DNA from: Acholoe squamosa | Lineage: Eukaryota > Annelida > Polychaeta > Phyllodocida > Polynoidae | Reading direction: 5' to 3' | Length of the DNA stretch: 64,000 nucleotides | Assembly: GCA_949317995.1 (NCBI GenBank) | Contig: OX439040.1 | Coordinates: 22,563,830-22,627,829, forward strand | Part shown: positions 1 to 12,981 of the stretch, one piece after another | Position numbering within the stretch: position 1 is the first letter of the stretch | Layout: the number at the start of each line of letters is the position of its first letter | Made by a program: the position numbers and the translations under genes | Notes under the pieces: generated by a model | The model's input: only the letters and a program-made list of their open reading frames with translations | What the model was told of the DNA's origin: nothing | Databases searched by the model: none

Positions 1-1118
1 AGCAATAATGGATGTCTGTGAATGGTACAATTTAGAATATATTAATAAAGTAAAAGCGGTTGACTTCTCTACTTATCACAGCTATAATGATTATAGCAGC
101 TATATCGAACCAGGTCATGTTGTCATGTCATCTGATCTATGATTTAGACATCGTGCTATGGGAGCTAGGTACGCTAACGCCATAAAGATTGCTCTGTGGT
201 TAGTCTGTTTTTTGTTTTTTAAGATGATGATATTAACCAGTATCTTTTTTTTATGCAAAGAAGTAGATTGGAGAGAAACTAATTGAGTAAGACCAACTGA
301 AATACCAATATCTGACACTTAAAGGCTATTTAGATTTGATATCCCTTTCAAAAATACAGCTGCTTATGATATCCTTAATGAAGTTATCTTTGGCTTGACC
401 TTACAGGACTTAGGCACTAAACATCAACAAATAATCCCATACTCATAAATACTGACCATATATCCCCACACCAATCATCCAAATAGCACCTAACTTACAC
501 ACATCCAGTCACCTTTACATCTATATTGCATGGGGTTCAATCTCCCACAGCAGAGGTTAGTGTAATATCAATAATGGGTGATGTATATACACCCTGTCGA
601 CACTTTATAGGTAATATATACACAGCCAGTGCTTTACAGGGGTGATAGACCCTGATAGGCACTGTACACGTGTAGCAGTATACCAGTGATGTATTGGGTA
701 CTTCAAATGGTGCTATTGCATGGGGGTAGCTGGTGATATAAAAGCTATAGTCTGGGCATACAGTGTTGAAATGGGGAGACCATCGAGGATAACCTTCATA
801 TTTAATGATGCCTGCTGATCCATCCTTTTATAACTCCCCATACAGACGCCACGTATGATATAGCCATACTACTAATGTCCTGATACACACCATACTGTAT
901 TGCTATAATACACACAAAGAGAATCCTGATCAAGAATAGGTGGGTTTTATTCAGTGTAAGTTCATGGAAGTGTGTTTAATGCCACATAGTTAGGAAAGGC
1001 AGGTATGTGGGTGCTGTGAACTATTTGCCCCATTTGAATGAAAATGGGGTATGCCAGAACATTCATCACATTGGACACTAAAGGGGAGAAAAGTTGGATT
1101 CATGAAGTCCACACTTTA
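1..1118. other. Intergenic, nothing recognised
   Basis: AT-rich sequence with no long open frame and no repeat or RNA gene that I recognise. Short frames here start at arbitrary codons and show no protein-family signal. Confidence 0.5.
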
Positions 1119-1260
1119 GGGAGTGTTCATTTGTTAACAACGTGGGGAGGGGGGTTGGTGAGTTTGAGAGGTGGCGAAAAATATTTTGACAGCTCTTGAA
1201 GACCCTTCGTGATGAGGCGCGAATTGCCACGACTTGCCATGAATACCCACATTTGAGTGG
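1119..1260 (+). mobile_element. PIF/Harbinger-like MITE fragment (copy A, left end)
   Basis: The sequence starts GGGAGTGTTCAT directly after a TTA trinucleotide, continues with TTAACAAC and a G-rich run, then TGGTGAGTTTGAG. This is the same left terminus as the copies at 3864, 44619 and 60097. The matching right terminus is not seen, so this is a truncated or strongly diverged copy and its right limit is approximate. Confidence 0.6.
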
Positions 1261-1779
1261 GGACAATTTCTTAATATCTTACTTGTGAAAGGACAAATTT
1301 CATTTTTAATTACTTCTATAATGCATCAGAATGCACCATGTTTTTTCTCTAAGAATGTTTAAGTGACCCTTGTCACCGATGGCTCATGTATACATGCAAA
1401 CTCCTCAGTTTCTTTTTGTTTTCTCAGTTTTTCTAATATCTGTTATGGTCAATCTTTGGCCAGATATCCTTTTATAATTTATATTGGGGGGTATTAGAGT
1501 TATTTGGATACGAGGGTATCAGCCACCCTCGAAAAGCACCAAAATACACAATTTGACTTCTTAATATTCAAAATTTTCCTGGGGGAGATACTAGACCCCC
1601 CAATTTTAACCTATTAACAGCAAGTCCAACAAAAATGTTTTCATTCTTAAGGACTCGATTTATTCCACATCCAGAATTTGCATATATGTCATGGCCTGTT
1701 CTCTCACTAGACTTTATCCCCATCTCCCCTTCCCCTAACCTTTCCCCATATCTCCCCTCATCTGGAGTGGGCCTAACAA
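1261..1779. other. Intergenic, nothing recognised
   Basis: AT-rich, pyrimidine-biased sequence with no coding or repeat structure that I can support. Confidence 0.5.
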
Positions 1780-2380
1780 GACATACCTAACCTGACCCTG
1801 ACCTGGATGGACCCACCCTGACAGACCCGGACCAAACTGACCTGGACAGGACAGACCCAGACCAAATGGCCTCAGACTAAATGGACCTGGACTGAACCTA
1901 CTACAACAGACCAGAGTTCAGTGCCCGTGACACAAAAATATCTCCCTGGACCAAGTTATTTTTCAAGTTGTACCCAGTGGACTCAACTGCCAAGCCAGGC
2001 TTACACAGAGAGTTAAAGGGCTGGGCACAAAACATTTCCCTACTGGACACAACATTGATTTCTCATTGTGCACAGTGGACACAATGATTCAGAACTGATT
2101 TGCCTAGCCCTAACAGACTCAGTCAAGAATGTACAAAAATGGGACCCGGACCAGACTGGACAGACTCAGATTGATCCAGACTGAACAGAACCAGACCATA
2201 CAGACCCATACCAAATGGACCTTACCTGAATAAACCCAGAGTGGCGAGACCTGAACCGGATGGACACAACCTAGATGCACCTATCTGTACAAGACGAACC
2301 CACACCCGACCCGACCCTGACCAGACCAGACCAGACCAGACCAGATGCCCACCCCTGACCCAACCCCCCCCCCTTGGGGT
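1780..2380. repeat. Degenerate GACC-rich minisatellite
   Basis: Dozens of loosely repeated blocks of the type GGACCxGAC, CAGACC and CCAAATGGACC occur with irregular spacing, ending in a tight CAGAC/CAGAC run and a C9 tract near 2367. An unrelated stretch of about 170 bases around 1930-2110 interrupts the pattern. Proline-rich and tryptophan/glycine-rich frames on both strands here are by-products of the repeat. Confidence 0.7.
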
Positions 2381-3092
2381 CAGGTGGGGTGTGTGTCCCC
2401 TGCACCATCCAGTCATACCTGTTTTTTTTCCAAGATATCCCATTATCAATTTTGTGATTTATCCAAATCCAATGAGACGTTTTTTCATTTCACCATTATA
2501 TGGGGGAGGGTGTCTGTAAAATATTTATCTTTTGCCGTCAGCTATCCTTAGAATGCAACAGGGGGCACCATTTGGTTTCTGGATATTCAAAATTTTTAAA
2601 CCCCCATTTCATTCTAATTCTCTATCATATAATAATCACACCAACAATAAAAAAAAAAGATGCCCCAAAGTTTTAAACATTTTCTTGGAAAGCAGTATGC
2701 ACATACATAATGTAGGTTTGGCCATTTGCTCACAAGTTGACCTGAAAAGGCATGATATTATGTCTAAATTTTCCAAATTTCCCTGGGGAACAACTTTGCA
2801 GAGTGTACTTTAGAGCAGAATAATGTTACTGAAAGGCTAGGGGCACAAATGCATTATAGTCAGACATTATCAGAAACCCAAACCCCCAGCCCATGTAATG
2901 GTAAAGTTTTTGATTTAACGGTTTGGAGTGCTTTGGTTACCCCATCCCCCACCCAAAAAAACATTTCTAAAAATTTATTTCTGACAAGAAAATTCCTTAC
3001 AGTTTGCTTCAACCTAAGTCCACCAAGGTCAATCTTGTGATTCATTCGGATCTGATGAGATCCCTTTCTAACATTTTGTATGGGGAAGGTCG
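2381..3092. other. Intergenic, nothing recognised
   Basis: Low-complexity AT-rich sequence with A8-9 runs. Small open frames lack family motifs or consistent coding signal. Confidence 0.5.
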
Positions 3093-3300
3093 CATGTCGA
3101 TTTAAAGAAAAGGTCATGTCATATGTCACTAAATTTCTAATTCCCTATGTCCTTGTCACTAGGCTCCATGTCACATGTCGATTTGAAGAAAGGGCCATGC
3201 CCCATGTCACTATTTTTTTACTTCCCTGTGTCCCTGTCACTAAGCTCCATGTCACATGTCAATTTTAAGAAAAGGCCATGTCACACTGTCGATTTTAAGG
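3093..3300. repeat. 81-bp tandem repeat, about 2.5 units
   Basis: Units starting CATGTCGATTT (or a close variant) lie at 3093, 3174 and 3255, giving a period of 81 bases. Each unit contains TGTCACTA and CTCCATGTCACATGTC. Related TGACATG-rich sequence in the opposite orientation lies at 48285-48475. Confidence 0.75.
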
Positions 3301-3339
3301 GTTGTACTGGAGAAGAGGAAGCAGAGAGAGTTGGGTGAG

Positions 3340-3560
3340 GGTTGAAGCATATAGGAGGGTCATTTGGTTGGGGATGGGGGGGTAAAAGGTGGGTTTAGGA
3401 TGGGGAGAATGGAAGGCTGGTTTAGGATGAGGAGTCGGAGGTTGGTTAGGAATGGGAGAATGGGAGCTTGGTTGACGAGAGGGTCGGTTGGTGATGGGGT
3501 AGAATGGAAGGGTGGCCCGGGATGGGGGAGTGGAAGGTCGGTCAGGGTGTCAGCAGAAAA
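3340..3560. repeat. G-rich degenerate minisatellite
   Basis: Purine-rich blocks of the form GGTTGGxxATGGGxxAATGGAAGG recur every 25-35 bases with many substitutions. Any reading frame through it is repeat-derived. Confidence 0.6.
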
Positions 3561-3863
3561 GAGGCAATAGGAAGGCACCAGAAGGAGATCCTGTCGTGAT
3601 ATCAGCCATGTGATGTTATTATCGACCAATAGCTGTGGAGGAATCCATTAAGTGCATACCACCTGTCACTCACCCCACCCCTACCACCCTCCCACCTCCA
3701 CCCCAGCCTCACCAATATAGACATAAATGCCTTATCAAGTGCCAGAGGTTGCCAATTGCTTGGCCAGCATCCCAAGTCACCTTTTCCCAACCTCTCACAC
3801 CCTAGCTTCCCCATGGCAATGTTGCTGTTATGGGAAAGCCCTTCGGGTGAATTTTTTCCCTTA

Positions 3864-4148
3864 GGGAATGGTCATTATTTATCAACAGGGAGGGGGTGGT
3901 GGGTTTTGGCGCGGACGCGCGAAAATTTTTTTTTACGTCCCCCCCTCGACAGCAGTAAAAAAATTTTGGGCCCCCCGCGCTGGAGGCGCGGAGGGTTTTC
4001 GCGCCCCCTCTTTGATCTAAAAATTTTTTTAGCTCCCCCCTCAAGAGGGGTCAAAGTTTTTTTAGCCCCCCCTCGAGAGGGGTCAGAATTTTTTACGCCC
4101 CCCCCTCAAACCCACCCCCCCCCCTGTTGATAATAAATGACCACTCCC
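3864..4148 (+). mobile_element. PIF/Harbinger-like MITE (copy B, complete)
   Basis: A 285-bp element with terminal inverted repeats, GGGAATGGTCATTATTTATC on the left and its complement ending GAATGACCACTCCC-type sequence on the right. It is flanked on both sides by TTA, the 3-bp TWA target duplication typical of PIF/Harbinger. The interior is an alternation of poly-C/poly-G and AAATTTTTT blocks with no coding capacity, so this is a non-autonomous element. Copy C at 44619 shares both ends and the TTA duplication. Confidence 0.8.
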
Positions 4149-4249
4149 TTAATTAGTCTAGTTTGGGGCTGGAGAGGGGCCTGGAGGTTGGCACCTGGGT
4201 CCCAATGCCGTTGGCGACGCCCTCCCTAAAAGGGCCAATGAGAAAGCAG

Positions 4250-4430
4250 TTAGTCGGCAGCTTCGGGCCTGCTCACGCTCGGGCTATGACGTCACAGGCA
4301 GGCACAGTGCCTTGTGGGAGGTGGCAGACAGTGGCCTTCCGGCGTGCACGTGTCGTTACAAGCACTAATTATCGCTCACACGGACAAACATGTGTTACAG
4401 TTGTGACCGTAGCCATTGGCACCTAGGTGT
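4250..4430. promoter_or_regulatory. Promoter-like cluster (CRE, E-box)
   Basis: This is a locally CpG-rich stretch with a perfect CRE palindrome TGACGTCA at 4287-4294, a CTTGTGGGAGG block just downstream and GCACGTGT near 4346. The same combination of CRE and TTGTGGGA occurs at 41.1 kb. These are motif matches only; no transcript or first exon could be identified. Confidence 0.35.
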
Positions 4431-6744
4431 GTGAAATCTGGACTAGGGTTTGTAGGTTTGGACATATAGATCTGAACATTCACGAGATTTCTTTCTTTTT
4501 ACGTTAGTTACCAGCTCCAGTTAGTGGGTACGAGGTGTCAACATGCTCACACTTAAGAACTTTTATAATCCTGTGATTCCGGCATAATTTTCATCACGTA
4601 GTGTGTGCACTGTACTTTCTTGGTTAAAAAGCTAAACAGAATCATCAGAATGTATACGGGGGGTATTTATTCTATACTGGCATTATTCAAAGCGAGGGTT
4701 TTAATAAGTTGTGCCAAATGAACTTGTACGAAGAAGGACGTTTTCATCATCTGTAACACAAAGGTTGATATATAGTAATTTAAAGTACTTCCGGAACATG
4801 ATGCTCGCTTGTGTATACGAGTAAATTGTGAATATTAGATAAAAAAATAAGAATTTTGAAAAATCTAAAATGTGCAATATGACAGCATAGGAAAGATTAA
4901 TGTGTGATCTTCCTTCTAATGAAATAAGTAACAAACATCTAATGAAAATAAGAATTTTGAAATTAGAAATGTAAAGATGATATCGCTGTATAAATGATAA
5001 GCTGTCTAGCTTGAACATGATCCCTACTACCGGTAAGGGTGTACGACTTTTAAGGCTGTCTAGCCCCTTATAATCATAGCATAAGCTTCATAACGCATAA
5101 AACACAACAGCTACATCTCATGGAGCAGCTCAAGTAGTAGCAAAGGAGCTACTCCAACTCTCACCTCCACTCTCAACCCCATTAAATCCTCTCTTCATTG
5201 ATTCTTAAACCTTGGAGGCTGTGTGTTGCTTTGAGCTTTATGCTTATCAGTTGTCACCATTCCTAATGCAGTGAGACTCTTTGACACAGTACTGAAGAAT
5301 AGCCAGTATTAGCCTTAGAGTGTGCATGATTTTGGCTTCTGAATGAGGTAATGGCACCCTTGACCACCAAGCTGCATTCAGGCTTCATGACTAGCAAAGG
5401 ACAAAGTGTTTTCATGTACCTTGATGCATTTAAAGGGTTAAGTAGACTGATGCTAGCAGTAGAGGTAACCTGACGCGCCCTGGAGGGGAGGGGCTGGGTG
5501 CCGTGTCAGGCAGGGGTAGTCTTACTGGAGGTACATGGCCTCATGACGATCAATGATTAGGATTATTAGTGCAGCTCAGGTTTACTTCTTCTACCCTGCT
5601 TTAGAGATATAAAGTGATGTCCTCCATGGTGTCTATGAGGCAATGAAGAGAGCTGACTTATTAGGGCCTTTCTACTATACTAAAGGGTGCATCCACCTAC
5701 GACAGAAATTGACTTGGCGACCATACCCAGAGTAACTTAAAGGAAAATGTTTAAGAAAAATTGGGCATTGAGAAATCATTCCGTCCTGAAAGGTTTGTTT
5801 AACGTACTGGTAGGAGCTCATAATATGCTCAATGTGCAGCTCACACCCAACACCTCAAACTGCTCATGCTGGAGCAGTTATACAGCAGCATGACACCCCA
5901 TACCACCAGAGCTTCAGGTCTCCAGGGCGCCATGATGGAACGCTGACAGACCTATATTGATAACTGCATCCCTGGAAGATCCCATTGATGTGGCTGAACA
6001 GGGGCAGGAGGTGGGGGATGAGAGGCAGGAAGCGGGAATAGCAGTAGGCCAAGGGATCATAACCTTAGGGACAAGGGATGTGCAGGAGGTCGGGGGGCCA
6101 AACAGCGACAGCGACGCGTCAACTGGTAACCCTGGAAACCAGCCATAGATGTATTCCTACGCACTCCCCAGCCTCTTCACCCCCAACAGAGCAACCACAC
6201 ATTATACTCCACGATCACAAAGTAGGGCATCAATAGATAGTGGAATAAAAAGCAGACGGTATAAAAAAAAAGCGAAATTGGCCGTGGGTACAGATAGGGA
6301 GGTTGGGAAATTAGATTTGTATTATTTATCTGGCTTTTAGAGCTAGAGTAGGGATATTGAGGTGGCACTAGGCTGGCGCTAGCTCGGCGCCCACTTCAAT
6401 CTATTACACATCCGGACCTCCTACCAGCCTTATCAATGGACCTCATTAGAGGCACAATACAAAATAAGGCAGATAAAAAGGAAATAAAGTGAGGATAACA
6501 TGATTGATATCTTTGTGAAGGTGATCTGTTCTTATTGCGTGCAGTGCTGAGATCTTTTGTCTTATAGATTGCCTATGAATAAAGTAACACCCCTGGTATG
6601 ATACTGAGCCAACAGGTCTGTCTGGGTCTTTGTACTCCCTTGTTATACCCAGTCATGTAAAGAATACTATAGCTAACATCACTGAAGACATGGAAGTAAA
6701 TGTTCCCACGAATGTAACTTTGATTTAGGCCTCAAGTTACAATG
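4431..6744. other. Intergenic, no gene recognised
   Basis: No exon or RNA gene could be supported. The stretch contains the enriched 9-mer GAGCAGCTC (5123-5131) and the variant GAGCTACTC (5146-5154). A GC-rich patch around 5870-6150 has short open frames on both strands without family resemblance. Confidence 0.45.
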
Positions 6745-6970
6745 CACTGTTAAAAACGTCTTCGAAGTAACGACGGATTCCTTGTCTCAAAGTTGCCAGG
6801 GATCTGTCATTATTTTCACAAGAGATTCTGTTTACATCTGTGTACCACCATACTGCCACCTGGGGCTTCTTGTAAAAACTACACAGATTCACTGCAATAC
6901 AATTACAGTGGTTCACTCTTCAGTTTTATGAGGATCACTGGTAGATTCAACAGTTGTTTTTTTCGGTGTG
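6745..6970 (+). mobile_element. CACTG-ended MITE, copy M1
   Basis: This is one of six copies of a 215-235-bp element. It begins CACTGTTAAAAA, carries the shared internal blocks GTTGCCAG and CAATACAATTACAGTGGTTC, and ends TAGATTCAACAGTT followed by a T-run and GGTGTG. The two ends are imperfect inverted repeats. It has no coding capacity. Confidence 0.75.
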
Positions 6971-7646
6971 GTTGCTCTGCACTGGTTGGTATGTGTTTGA
7001 CGAGTGAACTTTTCTGGTATATAAGACGTACAACTTCTGCTTTGTATGCACGTCATTGACTATCATTGACGTATCCCATGGGTTTGTATGATAACAGAAA
7101 CCAATTTTCACATGCATGTGCGAAGATAACCCAGGTCTCACGGCAGGTACTGCCTCACCAGCAACGACTGGGAGTAATGGGTTCTCATGGGCTGCAGCAG
7201 GTGTCATGGTGCACCTTTCTTGTACCCAATTATGGGAGAGTTCATCAGCGAAAGTGTAAACTTGTGAAGCACATATTCTCTTGGACCTGCCCGTGAGTTA
7301 GGTAACATGTATACAGTGGTGCTTTGGCAATTTATGCACAACCAGTCTGCAACTTAAATTTATATAGACTAAGATTTATTGGACTCCCTTGACCTCAGTT
7401 AAATAAACGATTTAACCCAAGGGTGGTCTAAAAGGACTGTAGATACCTACTATAGGTACCTCACTTAAAGTTTGATCCACTTTTAGTCCGGCCACATATC
7501 AATCACCGTGGTAGTAAAAGAAAGGCCAACTTTGCAGTAACCACTGGGATCCATAATGTGACCCATGGGTATGATCATTGGTATGAGCATTACCTCATCT
7601 CCTCATTGGCTCTCCTCATCCATTTTGGAATCACATATTGGACAAG

Positions 7647-7882
7647 CACGCTGTTAAAAAATGCCATCGAATTGATAGTGCTTCTCCTACATCTTTGGGA
7701 TAAAGCTTTCACTTTTCTTTTTACAGTTTTTACAGAGACTCCTTGTAACACAGCGTTTAGCTGTTCTGCCATCTTGGGCTTCATAGTAAAAACTACACAG
7801 CTTCCCTGCATAAGATAACAGTGGTTCAACGTTCAATTTAATGATGATGCCTGGGAGATTCAACAGCTATTTCTTAGAGTGT
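7647..7882 (+). mobile_element. CACTG-ended MITE, copy M2
   Basis: A diverged copy of the family: it starts CACGCTGTTAAAAAA, keeps GTAAAAACTACACAG, ATAACAGTGGTTCAA and GATTCAACAGCTATTTCTTAGAGTG, and lies in the same orientation as M1 700 bases upstream. Overlapping open frames on both strands are repeat-derived. Confidence 0.7.
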
Positions 7883-8144
7883 ACCTCACCTAGTATGACT
7901 TAGGGGTCCTTGCAAACATGTCTATGCCTCACGCGTGTATTATATGATATCCTCAGGACTGCTCACATGGCTCTATCCTAGCCGTACGATCATCACTCAG
8001 AGGAGAGTTATGGCGAACAGCTCCTAGATAATTATAGGAATGGGAGAGACGTGTGGGAGGAGTCCACAGGGCTGCCTTACATGTGGTGACCTCGCACTCA
8101 GTTACATACACTTACTTAGTCCCTTTCCCCCTCTGTTAGTCTTT

Positions 8145-8415
8145 GTATTACTTACTTCACTTACTCAAACTGTCCGCCCTGCTCCCTCACTCCAACACCA
8201 CCTCACTCACTCGCCAACTAAATCCCTCAGTCACTCACTAAATCACTCACTCACTCATTTTATACGTACCCTACTCGCTTGCTCGCTCGCTTACTTGCTC
8301 GCTTACTCCCATATAAATCCCTTACTCACTTACTGATTTGCTTACTCACTTACTCAGTCGTGAACTATATACTCCCGCATTCATTCCCTAACTCACTTGC
8401 TCAGTCACTCATTTT
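8145..8415. repeat. Degenerate (CTCA)n tract
   Basis: Irregular runs of CTCACTCACT, GCTCGCTCGCTTACT and TTACTCAC form a tetranucleotide-derived simple repeat. Leucine/serine/histidine-rich frames across it are artefacts of the repeat. Confidence 0.8.
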
Positions 8416-10364
8416 ATAACCAGTATTCCCATCTGCCACTGCAGTACGCTGCCTTCCTTTCGAACTCATTCCCTTGATTTAATTAAATGTTCCAATATCG
8501 CCTCGAGTATTGATGTGATAAATCCTTCAATTCCCTAGTTCATTTGGCGAAATGTATCGTTTCATTTCATTAACAGCTGAAATCATCTCAATTACATTTC
8601 CCATCTTCACACTTAACTTCCCCACAAAAGTGATTACTCATATTTTAACCATGAGTTGTTCGGAAACGTCTGTACTATTTGAGACATCTTATGATCATTG
8701 TGACACCCAAAGGAAAGCTCAACTGAATGACCCTAAATTATGTTATAAATATATGAAGGTTGTCCAGATCCTGGCCAGGTAAAAAGTACATGGTGATCAG
8801 AGGTATTTATTTGCCAATAGCAGGGGTAGAATATGGAACAGTCAAATGATGCCCTACCATTTACTTTTCTTTAAAAAAAATTAAGAATGGAACAGGCACC
8901 CATAGTGATAGCCGCTTTTAAGGATGGCTGTCCTTACATTGTCAAAAAGAAATGGCTCTGTGCAGCCTAATTTACCTCCCACGTCCAGCTCACCTGAACA
9001 CTCATGCACTCAGTCCATCCATGGCTAGTTCATATTTTCACATTGAATTATTTCCTCCGGCTTCCAACATGGCGAAAGCCCTATGATATAATACCTCCAA
9101 AGCCCTATCACAGTGACATGTAGGGTAGATTACCTAAAACCGTCCACATACCTTGAGGTGTCCAACCCACACACAAAATGGCCAGAAGTGGCTTTTCTAC
9201 CTAAATCAACATTGCTAAAGCGTTAGTGAGCATTCAATCAACCAACTGGTAGTTTTGATCCAGAAGAAAACCTATATGTAAGACGATTTTGTTGGATGGA
9301 AGTCTCAATGTATGTTGACGTCTTTAGGTTCAGGGATGGAAGTCGCCAGCGTTCGTCCTAATTTCAGGGATTTCGAAGTTCAAAAGACATACATACAATA
9401 CTATACAGAATTATATCATGGGCTTCTATTTTAACATTTCAGGTTTTCTGTGCCCGCTCACTTCCATCCCTACACCCTCGTACTCTGCCCTATACTGTCA
9501 TTATAAGGAGCCCAATCTCTACTCCTAAGTCCTACCTTCCTCCCGTCACCATCCTTGACATCCAAGAACCCTCTTAGAGCCACTTTATAACGACATGAGT
9601 GGCTCGCCATCAGGCAGCATCGAACGAGCTACTCACGCCTAGAGCTGCTCCTTTACACCCTCATACAGTGGAATTAAAGCCTTTTCCCGCCAATTATCCA
9701 ACACTATATCATATACCACCCCTCCAGCTATCATCCTCAACTACTCCAAGTTCTCTAGTCATAGTTTTTTAGACGCTGCTTGCGCCGCTACCGGAAATAA
9801 TCAAATTATCTCACTTTAAGGGCTGGGGTAGCTTGGTGACATCAAATGGATCTTAATGTAAGGTGTGTAATACATTGAAGTTAGCACAGCTTTATTGGTT
9901 ATAGCTTTCTTTAAAAGACTCCATTATATTAATGAGTCTATTGGTAGGTAAGGACGTTACTATATATTATTTGGGTCAGGTCACCAGAAAGCAGTAGATT
10001 TTGTGTTTTTGGGTCATTTTGGACTTTTATGGATCTGGAGAAAGAAGTTGTGAACCAATCCTGTCTTACATAGACTCATTTGATAGAGAACACTTAGGAC
10101 TATCAGAAAAATGTAAATTTGTGGTCATCCATAAAAAACTTTAGGACTTATAGCCTGCCGAAGTGAAAAAGCGGCCAAATTTGTTCTTTTTTATAATTTT
10201 TGTAATTTTTACAAGTGTCCTGTATTGAATAAAGAACACTATAGAGTATCCCAAAGTTTCTTTTGTATTGTATATGATCATAGGTATCATTTCCATGAGG
10301 TTTGGACATGTTACTAAGTGAGAATTTTTCATGATGTGTCTTTCAAAATGGAAATCTGTAATTT
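8416..10364. other. Intergenic, no gene recognised
   Basis: No gene is seen. A small inverted pair built on AGGGATGGAAGT (about 9332) and its complement ACTTCCATCCCT (about 9460) may mark a roughly 140-bp non-autonomous element. GAGCTACTC and GAGCTGCTC lie close together at 9626 and 9642. Confidence 0.45.
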
Positions 10365-10556
10365 GTAACGTCCGGTACCTAAATCTAAATCGGTTATAAA
10401 ACATGGAAAACATGAAGCTTCAAAATCTTTGTTATTACCCATATGAAGGGCCCTATCATCCCCTACTTTGGTGAAGAAATTGTGTGTCTAGCAGCATCTG
10501 TCTCCATATGAGAGCAGCTTATGTGAAATAATTCTGATAAAAGTACCGGACGTTAC
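10365..10556. mobile_element. Inverted-repeat element, first of an abutting pair
   Basis: A 192-bp segment is bounded by GTAACGTCCGGTACC on the left and its complement GTACCGGACGTTAC on the right. The interior is AT-rich and non-coding. Its right end touches the left end of the second segment with no base between them. Confidence 0.6.
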
Positions 10557-10763
10557 GTAACGTCTGGTACTTTTATCATCATGTAGGAGGCAGTCTGCTG
10601 TACATGCATAACTCAAATTTTGTTCCATTCTGTAATTGAAGTCAATAATAGACATATTGGCCTTGTTATTTCATGTGTTTGTTATGCATAATGGGACATT
10701 CTTATATTACTGAGAGCAACTTCAATTACCTCCATATTTCATTATTTTGGTACCGGACGTTAC
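10557..10763. mobile_element. Inverted-repeat element, second of an abutting pair
   Basis: A 207-bp segment bounded by GTAACGTCTGGTAC and GTACCGGACGTTAC. Together with the first segment it forms a 44-bp near-perfect palindrome at the junction (10535-10578, one mismatched pair). No target duplication is evident, so the superfamily is unknown. Confidence 0.6.
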
Positions 10764-12925
10764 ATGACACAAAACAAGCAATAAAAATGGAACCGGATGG
10801 CCTAGATCGTTTTTTTTTTGGTTTTCTGAGCTGAGGAGATGTACCTTGACAATTTGTTAAGGTTATATAAAGTAATTAGAAAATTAGTTTTTCAGGGCCT
10901 TCAAGGGCATAATCTTACACTTTCTGACGACCTGACCCAGTTACATGTCTGATTCCAATTACTCTTTAAATGGCGTGTATACATAGCAGGCTGTGTAGGA
11001 CAACATACTTAAGCACGCGAAGGAATGAACACTTCTTCTCTCATGGACTAAGCATATTATACACTACAGTATTAGAATCGGCTCTACAAGTAAAACAATA
11101 GCTATAGGCAGACAATCATGATAATACCATAGACAGCCACACAGGCTCTATGCTTCTATTCTCGGGTGTGTGGCGGCAGTTTGATGTTGTGAGTAGTATA
11201 GTGAGATGGCAGTTTTGTTATGGTTATACTTTACTCGAATACACACATATCAACGAGAAAGTAATAGGTAAATCCTTTCAGTGGGATTAAGACTCTTCGC
11301 TTGAGACATCTACGAGGTTCTACTTGGTAGATTGGTGAACAGATATCCTATGCCAAAATATGAGCGTTTTAGATGAGATAAGAATGTATACATATATGAA
11401 GAAGAAAATGCCCATACCTGCTTCTTTCAATGGGGGGGGGGGGCGCTCTGTGTATACATCTACGGGGCGCTATATGAGGGCAGCACTCTATATAGTTGAT
11501 TCCATAAACGTAGGAATTGACGCCAAAATAGGGTGTGTGAACGTGGGAGATTGTGGAGGTGAGGGGATGATTTGTCGTGAGGCTATATAGACCGGTGTGG
11601 AGGCTATAGTGAGACACACAGCCTCCCTGCAAGTAGGGGAAATGATAAAAGAAGCTCCTGGTGCCGGCTGGGTGTTTAACCATTGACGGATGGTACGTTG
11701 TCTCAAGACACGCATGGAGCACTAGATAGGTACAAACCATAGAAAGATGAAAAATAGACAGCCCTTCGCGAGAGTATCAATCCCTAGGATTGGGATGGTG
11801 TGCTAATGCACCCCTGGCGAGTTACTCGAGGTAACTTGCAAGGACCTTAATCAATACATGACACCAGGGAGGATAAGGCATTCTCATACTTTAGCACCCT
11901 AAGAAGGGTTAAGGGGAGGGTAGGGCTATACGAGTCCTATATCATTGGACCCAGGAGGCTGGGAGGCAGCTGATTTATGTAGCAGAGGTGCAGGAGGGTC
12001 GACCCTAATTACTGGGGTCGCAGTTCGATTCCTGATCTCTGCAGCTAGACTGATCACGGCCCCTGGGTATACTTTTTTTTATTGGCACCCCCTTTGTGTA
12101 CTTCTTCATAAAGGGTGGAGTAGTTTCAACAGAATTGTTACAAATAGTAGGTTTCAGAGCTGAAATTCCTTCTTTTATAAAGCATACACATGAAGTAATC
12201 TAAAAGGATGTCAATTATTCATATGTATTAGTGATAAAATGTACATACACGGTTAACCTAATAGATTTAAGTTTACCGTCCCTATAATGCAGACTGCTCT
12301 GTATTATAGTTAGGAGTTCACATGCTTCATTTGTCACTATGTATAACGATTCTGATTACAGTTCGTTTGAAATGAAATATCTAGTCTGCAATATATTATT
12401 TTCCACAATATATTGGATTCTCCAGTCATTACTATCTAGATTAAATCTATTAATTACAATATTGCTATTACTCCCCACTTTGAATTCTAAATTAATGCAT
12501 GTTAATACTCAAGATGTCAGAAGGAAGGCCCACCCCTTTGTGATTTGAAGATAATAACGAGACATAGTACTTTATGGGTTTAGAATTTCAAATGAACAGC
12601 ATAGTAGTAGGCCATAAAATCTGTGATTCCATCGTTCCAGAACGTCTACTCAAATCTGTCTTTGTAGGTACAGCTACGCCCATAGTTGAGTAAACCGAAA
12701 TCAAACTCTTGCAATGCCAGTGCAATACATAACCATCAATATTGAGCAAAATAGCAAATCCTTTACATTAAGCCTACCTGATGAGTGGAAATATTCATAA
12801 TGTGGAGCAGCTAGTGAGTAAGATGACAATGATGTGAGGTTGGGGAATAAATGGCAGGCTGATTGGAGGCCCAAGTTATGTCTAGCCGCTGTTGCAGTGA
12901 TGAATCAGTAAGCGATGAGCGAGCT
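10764..12925. other. Intergenic, no gene recognised
   Basis: AT-rich sequence with a G10 tract near 11432. A weak B-box-like AGTTCGATTCC near 12020 has no convincing tRNA fold around it. Confidence 0.45.
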
Positions 12926-12940
12926 GATGAGGGCATATCT

Positions 12941-12981
12941 GAGCTGCTCCCACCAGCTCATAACTGCTCATCGAGCTGCTC
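12941..12981. repeat. Pair of GAGCTGCTC motifs
   Basis: Two exact copies of the window-wide enriched 9-mer lie at 12941-12949 and 12973-12981, separated by further CAGCTCA and CTGCTCA near-matches. The sequence does not reveal a function. Confidence 0.5.

Noticed and set aside
2222..2551. Overlapping proline- and tryptophan-rich frames
   Set aside because: They lie on the GACC minisatellite and the following C9 tract on both strands, with no family motif.
11945..12070. tRNA gene suggested by AGTTCGATTCC
   Set aside because: A convincing A box at correct spacing and pairing acceptor and anticodon stems are missing.
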